Of a stretch of DNA of 5,222 nt, positions 1 to 5,222 are shown one piece after another. A program made the translations under genes and the position numbers. The DNA is taken from the NCBI GenBank assembly GCA_947464885.1, contig CANHYZ010000182.1:1-5222 (forward strand), written 5' to 3'. Every line of letters starts with the position of its first letter. Positions within the stretch are counted from its first letter, which is position 1. The notes beneath the pieces are model-generated. The model was given only the letters and a program-made list of their open reading frames with translations. It ran no database searches and was not told where the DNA came from. The DNA is from Flavobacteriales bacterium (GTDB taxonomy: Bacteria; Bacteroidota; Bacteroidia; Flavobacteriales_D; Sanyastnellaceae).

Positions 1-2616
1 GCCTTTTTCTCCGGCATCAACGATGAATACGGTCTGAAGCAGCCCGATATGGACAAGGTAATGGGGATGTCCAAGGAGCTGTCGGATTACCGCCTGATGA
101 ACGATGAAGAGCCGCTGTGGAGCAACAACATGTTTGGCGGAATGCCCGGCTATCAAACCAACATGAGTTATCCCTCCAACTGGGTGCGTCCGGTGGATCG
201 ATTCCTGAAGTTGTATTCCGAGCCGTCCATTGGCTCACTTTACATGTGCATGTTCGGTTTTTATATTCTGATGTTGTGCCTGAGAGTCAATCCCTGGCTG
301 GGAATTGTGGGAGCAGTTTCATTCGGATTATCTACCGTCAATATCCTGTATCTCGGTGGTGGCCATACCTCGAAAGTCAATGCTATCGGTTACATGGCTC
401 CTGTGTTGGGTGGTGTGATCCTCGCCCTGCGCGGACGTTGGTTACTCGGAGGCGCAGTATTCGCGCTCTTTTTCGCCTTGCATCTGGCGTCGAATCACTT
501 GCAGATGACCTACTATTTGGCATTCCTCGTGTTTGCTGTAGTCTTCGGTGAAAGCATTCGTCTGCTTTTAGATAAGCAATGGATGGACGTGCTGAAGGCA
601 GGCGCAGCCTTGCTCGTGGGTGGTGCTTTGGCCATCATGCCGAATTTCGGAAGCATTTATACGACATACGAATACAGTAAACTGACCACTCGCGGTCGCT
701 CGGATTTGACGATCAAACCCGAAGGCAAGGAAGATAATGCCCAGGTGTCGGATGGATTGAACACAAGCTACATCCTTGAGTATAACATGGCACCCGGCGA
801 GCCCTGGGCGATGATGATTCCCAATGCAAAGGGCGGTAGTTCATCTATAGCGCTTACCGATAACAAGGAGGCCATGCAGCGTGCTCCCAAGAATGTGCGC
901 GAAAACATGCAAGGTTTCACCCAATACTGGGGTGATCAGGGGAGTTCCGCCGGTGCATTTTATTTCGGTGCCGGCATGATGTTCCTCTTTGTGCTGGCCC
1001 TCATTTTGGGTCGTGATTCATTGCGCTGGCCATTCCTGGTGATTGCCGTTATGGCCATTCTGCTTTGCATGAAAGACATGCACGCGTTGAATCGTTTCTT
1101 CATCGAGAAATTTCCGATGTACAACAAATTCCGTGACTCCAAAATGATGCTGGTGCTCATTCAAGTAATGGCGCCTGCATTGGGAATTCTGTTCATCGAT
1201 GGCCTGCTGAAAAACGGATTGAATCAAAGTCGCCGCAAGCTCCTTTTTGGTGTGATGGGCGGATTCCTCGTGGTGTTGTTTGCACTGATAGCATCACCCT
1301 CGATTACCGGTCCACTGATTTCAAACAACGAAGTGGAGTACTTCGATCAAATGCGCGATCAGTATAAGTCGGATGCCCGAACCGTAGGAATGATCGGTGA
1401 TATCGAGGATGCGCTTGTGGATGTTCGCTCGGCTGTGTTTACGGAAGATGCGCAGCGCACACTGTTAATCGTCATAGCCATCGCAGCAGTGCTCGTGCTG
1501 ATTTCACTCAATAAGGTGAAGTGGCAAGTGGTTGCTGCAGTGACAGGTTTGATCTTCCTGGGCGATATGTGGTCGGTGTCTTCGCGTTATTTCAACAGTG
1601 AAAAGAAAAAGGATCCACGTTCGGGTAAAATGGAATTCGCGCATTATGAGCGTGTGGACGACCGCATTTTTCCCTATGCGCCGGACACATGTGACATGCG
1701 CATTTTGCGAATGGAAAGCGCGAATATCCCCGATTTTCAGGCAAAGACAGCTAAGCTGGAGGATGCTATGTCATCGCATGTTCCATTCAAGGGGAAGGAC
1801 CCGAAACGTATACACGTAGCGAGCGAATTCGGTGCCTTACAACTCAGCACGAATTATCGCGTTTTGCTGGCGACGCCCGGTGTATTCACAGATGTGACGG
1901 CTGCTTATTTTCATAAGTCTATCGGTGGTTATCATGCCGCGAAGCTGAAGCGTTATCAGGAGATGATTGATTTTTATATCGCCGATGAGATTGAGGAGGT
2001 TAATGCCGCAATCAAAACGGGAAGTCCCCTGGTGGTTGATTCCGTGATGGCCTCTACCGGTGTGCTGAATATGTTGAATACGAAATACGTCAAGTACAGT
2101 CCCGGCGCTGCGCCGATCAGCAACATTCATGCGCTGGGTAATGCGTGGTTCGTAAACGACCTCAAGATGGTAGCGACAGCCGATGAAGAAATGCAGGCTT
2201 TGGCGGAAATGAATCCGGCAACAGAAGTTGTGGTCAACAAGGAATATGAAAATCTCTTGTCAGGCGCCGGTTCTCCGGACAGCGCAGCGCGTGCAACGAT
2301 GACGTCCTATGGCACACGTCGCATCAACTATGAGGTTTCTACTCCGGTGACAGCTCCCTTGGTGTTCAGCGAGATTTACTATCCTGCAGGATGGGTATGC
2401 CGTATCGATGGACAGGAGACGCCGTATTTCCGTGCGAATTACTTCTTGCGCGGAGTCGTCGTTCCGGCCGGTGAGCACAAGGTGGAATGGTCCTTTGAAC
2501 CGAAGACGTACGAAACCGGCATTAAGGTCAATATGGCCGGATCGGTATCGCTTCTGTTACTGGTTCTGCTGGTGTTTGGAGCCGAGGTTTGGAAGTGGTG
2601 GCGGAAGGGTCAATAA
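1..2616 (+). CDS. YfhO-family polytopic membrane protein (GT-C-like), 5' partial
   Basis: Large integral membrane protein of the bacterial YfhO family (Pfam YfhO type). The frame is open from base 1 (16 codons before the first ATG at 49), so the true start and first membrane segment lie outside the window; at least 871 residues are present, fitting the long Bacteroidota form. Numbering from the Met at 49, hydrophobic segments lie near 60-78, 85-103, 113-128, 131-147, 153-167, 181-199, 303-320, 327-342, 367-385, 398-416, 470-487 and 491-509. A large soluble domain (about 510-825) and a last helix (about 829-847) follow. Family-like motifs are NMFGGMPGYQ (27-36), GGHTSK (104-109), KFRDSKM (360-366) and EIYYPAGW (775-782). 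In Firmicutes, YfhO/GtlB proteins are needed to glycosylate lipoteichoic acid with CsbB-type enzymes. Bacteroidota lack that polymer, so the substrate here is unknown; transfer of a lipid-linked sugar at the outer membrane face is inference. No frameshift is seen. TAA ends at 2616. Confidence 0.93.
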   Translation, partial: AFFSGINDEYGLKQPDMDKVMGMSKELSDYRLMNDEEPLWSNNMFGGMPGYQTNMSYPSNWVRPVDRFLKLYSEPSIGSLYMCMFGFYILMLCLRVNPWLGIVGAVSFGLSTVNILYLGGGHTSKVNAIGYMAPVLGGVILALRGRWLLGGAVFALFFALHLASNHLQMTYYLAFLVFAVVFGESIRLLLDKQWMDVLKAGAALLVGGALAIMPNFGSIYTTYEYSKLTTRGRSDLTIKPEGKEDNAQVSDGLNTSYILEYNMAPGEPWAMMIPNAKGGSSSIALTDNKEAMQRAPKNVRENMQGFTQYWGDQGSSAGAFYFGAGMMFLFVLALILGRDSLRWPFLVIAVMAILLCMKDMHALNRFFIEKFPMYNKFRDSKMMLVLIQVMAPALGILFIDGLLKNGLNQSRRKLLFGVMGGFLVVLFALIASPSITGPLISNNEVEYFDQMRDQYKSDARTVGMIGDIEDALVDVRSAVFTEDAQRTLLIVIAIAAVLVLISLNKVKWQVVAAVTGLIFLGDMWSVSSRYFNSEKKKDPRSGKMEFAHYERVDDRIFPYAPDTCDMRILRMESANIPDFQAKTAKLEDAMSSHVPFKGKDPKRIHVASEFGALQLSTNYRVLLATPGVFTDVTAAYFHKSIGGYHAAKLKRYQEMIDFYIADEIEEVNAAIKTGSPLVVDSVMASTGVLNMLNTKYVKYSPGAAPISNIHALGNAWFVNDLKMVATADEEMQALAEMNPATEVVVNKEYENLLSGAGSPDSAARATMTSYGTRRINYEVSTPVTAPLVFSEIYYPAGWVCRIDGQETPYFRANYFLRGVVVPAGEHKVEWSFEPKTYETGIKVNMAGSVSLLLLVLLVFGAEVWKWWRKGQ

Positions 2617-2635
2617 TTTGATCTAGGAAATACGT

Positions 2636-3688
2636 TTAACTTGATTGAGCGGATAACTTATTCCGGGCTATTTCAATTGCTTTAACAAGTTTTTCTTCGA
2701 GTATTTTCATGTCGGGCAAATTGGTGAGATACTCTGCTACTTTGATATTACTGGTATGTAGTTGAAGTAACTCTATATGTTCATCATTTTTCGAGGCGCA
2801 TAGAATTAGCCCGATAGGAGGATTTTCCCCTGTGATCGTTTCATGTTTCTCTAACCATCGAAGATAGAGCTCCATTTGCCCTTTGTAGGCTGCTTGAAAT
2901 TTACCAAGTTTAAGTTCAATAGCTACAAGACATTGAAGACGTCTATGGAAGAATAGTAAATCCAAGTAGTAATCCTCATGATCGATTGTTATGCGCTTTT
3001 GTCTTGCTAAGAAGGCAAAGTCAGAGCCCATCTCAATGAGAAATCGTTGTAGTTCGGCGAGAATGGCATTCTCCAAATCACCCTCTGTGTAGTAGTCTGT
3101 TAAGCCCAGAAAGTCGAGAAAATAGGGGTCTTTGAACACTAGGTCAGGGCTGATTAAATTGTTTTCTTTCAGTTTAATTAGTTCGTTTTTTATTGTGAGC
3201 TCAGGCTTTTTGCTGATAGCGGTTCGTTCGAATAGCATACTGTCAATTCGTTCCTGGAAAGTGCGAACACTCCACCTCTCCAATTTGGCCATTTCAATGT
3301 AGAATTCTCGTTTCGCTTCGTTCTCTTCAGGAATGATCAGACGAATATGTGACCAGCTCAATTGTGTACACAGTGTGTGCACAATGTTGTCGTCCGGAAA
3401 TATCTCCGCAAAACGACGGCAATGATGCAATTGTCTCTTACTCCAGCCTCGACCAAATTCATCTGAAAGTTGTTTGGCTAGGGTTACCATTACTTCTTTA
3501 CCATATTCCGCCCTTTGATTATGCAGGATGTCATCGTTTATCCGCTTCCCCACTTGCCAATAAAGAATACTCAGGCTAGCATTCACGGTTACAGCTAACG
3601 CATGCCTACTAAGTTCAATCAGCTTCTTCAGTTCGCTGAAAAGTGAATCTTTTGCAAGAAGCGTTTGGGGTTGTTTCTTTTTGCTCAT
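2636..3688 (-). CDS. DUF1016/YhcG-family PD-(D/E)XK nuclease
   Basis: A complete 350-residue protein, the usual length for YhcG/DUF1016 proteins. The N-terminal helical domain (about 15-155) carries the family-like YWQVGKRI stretch (43-50), the GWSKRQL segment (81-87) and LSWSH (110-114). The C-terminal nuclease domain (about 180-340) has DLLFFHRRL (243-251) followed by VAIELK (255-260). D243, E258 and K260 form the D...ExK catalytic core, with E206 as a possible helix acidic residue and a Q...Y pair (Q271, Y275) as in several PD-(D/E)XK nucleases. The site looks intact, so a DNA-cutting or DNA-binding role is likely, but target and partners are unknown. The start at 3688 gives a basic N terminus (MSKKK); no Shine-Dalgarno is visible. 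Base composition is clearly more AT-rich than its neighbours, suggesting acquisition by transfer. It lies 69 bases downstream of the membrane gene on the same strand and converges with the YfhO gene. No restriction-modification or antitoxin gene is adjacent. Confidence 0.93.
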   Translation of the reverse strand: MSKKKQPQTLLAKDSLFSELKKLIELSRHALAVTVNASLSILYWQVGKRINDDILHNQRAEYGKEVMVTLAKQLSDEFGRGWSKRQLHHCRRFAEIFPDDNIVHTLCTQLSWSHIRLIIPEENEAKREFYIEMAKLERWSVRTFQERIDSMLFERTAISKKPELTIKNELIKLKENNLISPDLVFKDPYFLDFLGLTDYYTEGDLENAILAELQRFLIEMGSDFAFLARQKRITIDHEDYYLDLLFFHRRLQCLVAIELKLGKFQAAYKGQMELYLRWLEKHETITGENPPIGLILCASKNDEHIELLQLHTSNIKVAEYLTNLPDMKILEEKLVKAIEIARNKLSAQSS

Positions 3689-3703
3689 GCTCTAAATGTT
3701 ATG

Positions 3704-3727
3704 ACCAATGGGGCAAACTAGATTGGT
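3704..3727. repeat. Short inverted repeat in front of the nuclease gene
   Basis: ACCAAT (3704-3709) and ATTGGT (3722-3727) form a 6-base-pair inverted repeat around a 12-base loop, 15 bases upstream of the nuclease start codon. A near-match to a -7 promoter element on the minus strand (TAGTTTG, 3720 to 3714, one base short of TAnnTTTG) falls in the loop, so an operator role is conceivable. On the plus strand the repeat is followed by a T-rich run (3727-3734), but no plus-strand gene ends here. The arms are short enough to occur by chance. Confidence 0.3.
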
Positions 3728-3757
3728 TCTTTTTGAAAGATCATGATTCCTTGGTTT

Positions 3758-4456
3758 TTAGGTGCTTGATCGTTCTGGGCTATATGTAAAACCGATGACA
3801 TGCCCAAACATCAACAACGGAATCACAACACTTGGTATCCAGCTGCCGGGGAAATGCACGATAAGGTAGTTCGGTGATTGAAAAGCGACTTGCTGCAAGG
3901 CCGATGGTGCCGACAGCAGCATGGTTATCCATGCCGTTACCAGCGATAGCAGTCCCAGCGAATGCCATACACGCTCCATCAGGGATGAAGATAGGTTGGA
4001 GCTTCTTTGGCGCATGACAAACGGCAGCGCCATCATCAAGGCAGCATCAAAAAGCAAACAATAGAGCCAAATGCCACCGGGCGCTTGCTTATGCTGCACA
4101 GCCCAGTGCATGATTCCGTAAACGGGTAAGCGCAGGAGCTGCATCCACAGCAGAGTGGGGCGATGCAAGGCCACGCGAAAAGCTTTCAATGCAGGGAGAA
4201 ACCCGACGACTACGATGAGTAAAAAAGTGGTGATGTAAGGGAAAAGTACGTTTACTGTTTTTCGATCCATATACCAGCGATTCAGGGATAGGGTGCTCTG
4301 GAAAATAATCCAAAGCAGAACAACCACCCCGATGAGCGTTGCGCTGCGCTGCAGACGTGCGTTCGAGCTCAGGGCAATAGCGAACAAAAAGGCCACAAAC
4401 GTTGTTATAGTAAGTATGACAATGGAGAGCGTTAGGCCTGCTGGTATGTCGAGCAT
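3758..4456 (-). CDS. Conserved Bacteroidota integral membrane protein, unknown function
   Basis: A 232-residue protein with about seven hydrophobic segments, near 5-28, 39-57, 69-87, 107-120, 129-147, 163-182 and 207-224. It has no enzyme motif that I recognise. Conserved-looking landmarks are RLPV (109-112) at the head of the fourth segment, LSAPSALQQVAFQSPN (181-196), and FPGSWIPSVVIP (202-213) followed by FGH (217-219). I recognise this pattern, from memory, as an uncharacterised membrane family seen across Bacteroidota. The frame stays open upstream to an ATG at 4546 (262 residues). I prefer the ATG at 4456 because the first membrane helix then starts right after the Met, whereas the extra 30 residues are basic and unlike the family. 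The longer version would also cover a TAnnTTTG motif of the divergent gene. The TAA at 3758-3760 leaves 69 bases before the nuclease gene, so co-transcription is possible. Function unknown. Confidence 0.82.
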   Translation of the reverse strand: MLDIPAGLTLSIVILTITTFVAFLFAIALSSNARLQRSATLIGVVVLLWIIFQSTLSLNRWYMDRKTVNVLFPYITTFLLIVVVGFLPALKAFRVALHRPTLLWMQLLRLPVYGIMHWAVQHKQAPGGIWLYCLLFDAALMMALPFVMRQRSSNLSSSLMERVWHSLGLLSLVTAWITMLLSAPSALQQVAFQSPNYLIVHFPGSWIPSVVIPLLMFGHVIGFTYSPERSST

Positions 4457-4517
4457 GTTTTTTTGTGCAAATAACGTTTCCAATCTGTTAAACCGAACTT
4501 TTTTGTGAATCTTCCAA

Positions 4518-4525
4518 TAGCTTTG
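4518..4525 (+). promoter_or_regulatory. Candidate Bacteroidota -7 promoter element (TAGCTTTG)
   Basis: TAGCTTTG matches the Bacteroidota housekeeping sigma -7 consensus TAnnTTTG exactly and lies 51 bases before the ATG of the acyltransferase gene, which would give a leader of roughly 45 bases. The expected TTTG -33 element at a 19-21 base spacing is not present. The nearest TTTG (4502-4505) is only 12 bases upstream, which is too close. The motif match is seen; promoter function is inference. Confidence 0.35.
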
Positions 4526-4576
4526 ACCGCCGAAAACAAGGAACAAGACCCGAGTGCTGAACTTCGGGTTCGAGCG

Positions 4577-5222
4577 ATGTCAGATTCTTCTTCACACAAC
4601 GAAATTCGTTGGCAAATCATAGAACATACACGGGAGGTTAATCCTGCTGTGTGGGCGTCAATGCATCCCCAAAGCGGAGCTTTTCTTTGTTTGGATTATC
4701 TGAGTGCGCTGGAAGAAGCTCACGATGAAGGGCTGGAAGTTCGCATGGCGATTTTCTACAGCGGTGATCGTCCTATTGGAATTGCAGCTTTTCAAATTGC
4801 GCACTTCATGACGTCCGAAGATGCATACAGCAATGTCATTTTAAGAAAATTGAACGCGCTGGCTCGTTGCATCCGCGGAAAGCACATACACAACATCCTC
4901 ATCAGCGGCAACGCCTTCGCTACAGGCGAACATGGATTCACCTTCCGCGATGATGTTCCGATGCAAACTATAGCCAAAGGATTGCGCGGAGCCATGGATG
5001 CCATCGCCAAGCTCGAGCAAGCCAAAGGACGTCGTATCTGTGCAATGGTGACCAAAGATTTCTATCCCGGCATGGAGCCTGTGGCAGAAATGATGGAGAA
5101 GTTTAAGTTCAAACGCTTTCAGGTCGACCATAACATGGTGATGCCTGTGTTGCCCGAGTGGCAGACGTTTGAAGATTATTTGGAGTCGCTCAATACGAAA
5201 TTCAGAACCAAGGCTAAGGCAA
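4577..5222 (+). CDS. GNAT/FemAB-like N-acyltransferase family protein, 3' partial
   Basis: The N-terminal 215 codons of a protein that runs off the right edge. It resembles the Bacteroidota GNAT-fold family related to COG3146 and FemAB-like proteins, usually about 380 residues, so roughly half is present. Visible landmarks are a strand-like IGIAAFQIAHF (67-77), the family-like GNAFATGEHGF (111-121), TKDF (159-162), VDHNMVMPVLPEW (183-195), FEDYL (198-202) and LNTKFRTKAK (205-214), the basic motif just before the second acyltransferase-like lobe. No signal peptide or membrane helix is seen, so it is probably cytosolic. Substrate and acyl donor are unknown; database labels linking the family to peptidoglycan synthesis are by homology only. 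The ATG at 4577 is preferred because family-like sequence begins shortly after it; the frame remains open upstream through a TTG at 4523, but that stretch lacks family features. No Shine-Dalgarno is present. It is transcribed divergently from the membrane protein gene. Confidence 0.85.
   Translation, partial: MSDSSSHNEIRWQIIEHTREVNPAVWASMHPQSGAFLCLDYLSALEEAHDEGLEVRMAIFYSGDRPIGIAAFQIAHFMTSEDAYSNVILRKLNALARCIRGKHIHNILISGNAFATGEHGFTFRDDVPMQTIAKGLRGAMDAIAKLEQAKGRRICAMVTKDFYPGMEPVAEMMEKFKFKRFQVDHNMVMPVLPEWQTFEDYLESLNTKFRTKAKA

Noticed and set aside
117..551. A 144-codon plus-strand open frame in another frame of the YfhO gene
   Set aside because: The overlapping YfhO frame carries conserved motifs (NMFGGMPGYQ, GGHTSK), while this frame is rich in Arg, Ser and Trp without domain features.
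1837..2130. A 97-codon minus-strand open frame
   Set aside because: It is a shadow within the well-supported YfhO coding region, with no recognisable motif.
2621..3723. ATCTAG (2621-2626) and CTAGAT (3718-3723) as inverted repeats flanking the nuclease gene
   Set aside because: Six bases matching over this distance is expected by chance, there is no longer terminal repeat or target duplication, and no transposase is present.
3722..3734. Possible plus-strand rho-independent terminator (short stem followed by T-rich run)
   Set aside because: The stem is only 6 base pairs with a 12-base loop, and no plus-strand gene ends upstream of it.
4559..4576. GGTTCGAG-like sequence resembling a tRNA T-arm, with a small GAAC/GTTC hairpin
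   Set aside because: No acceptor, D or anticodon arms can be found upstream, and the stem is only 4 base pairs; the sequence lies directly before the acyltransferase start codon.
4792..5131. Two minus-strand open frames of 87 and 96 codons
   Set aside because: They lie antisense to the plus-strand acyltransferase frame, which shows clear family motifs and runs open to the window edge; the antisense frames show no recognisable domain.

Overview
The window looks like an ordinary stretch of chromosome from a member of the Bacteroidota. Three things point there: the long YfhO-type membrane protein, a small membrane protein with the 'SAP..QQ.AF..PN ... FP..WIPS' pattern I associate with a Bacteroidota-only uncharacterised family, and the absence of clear Shine-Dalgarno sequences, with one exact TAnnTTTG (-7 type) motif in front of the last gene. 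I cannot place it below phylum level.

Layout: (1) Bases 1-2616, plus strand, hold a YfhO-family polytopic membrane protein whose first few dozen residues lie outside the window. (2) Bases 2636-3688, minus strand, hold a complete DUF1016/YhcG-type PD-(D/E)XK nuclease, convergent with the first gene across only 19 bases. (3) Bases 3758 to about 4456, minus strand, hold a small integral membrane protein of unknown function, 69 bases upstream of the nuclease. (4) Bases 4577-5222, plus strand, hold the N-terminal part of a GNAT/FemAB-like N-acyltransferase that runs off the right edge and is divergent from gene 3.

Genes 1, 3 and 4 share a similar base composition (about 47-58% GC in lines I counted by hand) and look like host housekeeping or envelope genes. 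The nuclease gene is visibly more AT-rich (about 33-43% GC in three counted lines), belongs to a family often found in variable genomic regions, and sits alone between envelope genes, so it is the best candidate for a horizontally acquired cargo gene. I see no methylase, toxin-antitoxin partner, integrase, transposase, CRISPR array or RNA gene beside it.

I did not find a convincing new multi-gene system. The items most worth a second look are the lone low-GC nuclease gene, the uncharacterised conserved membrane protein, and the start-site and promoter question in the divergent region at 4457-4576.
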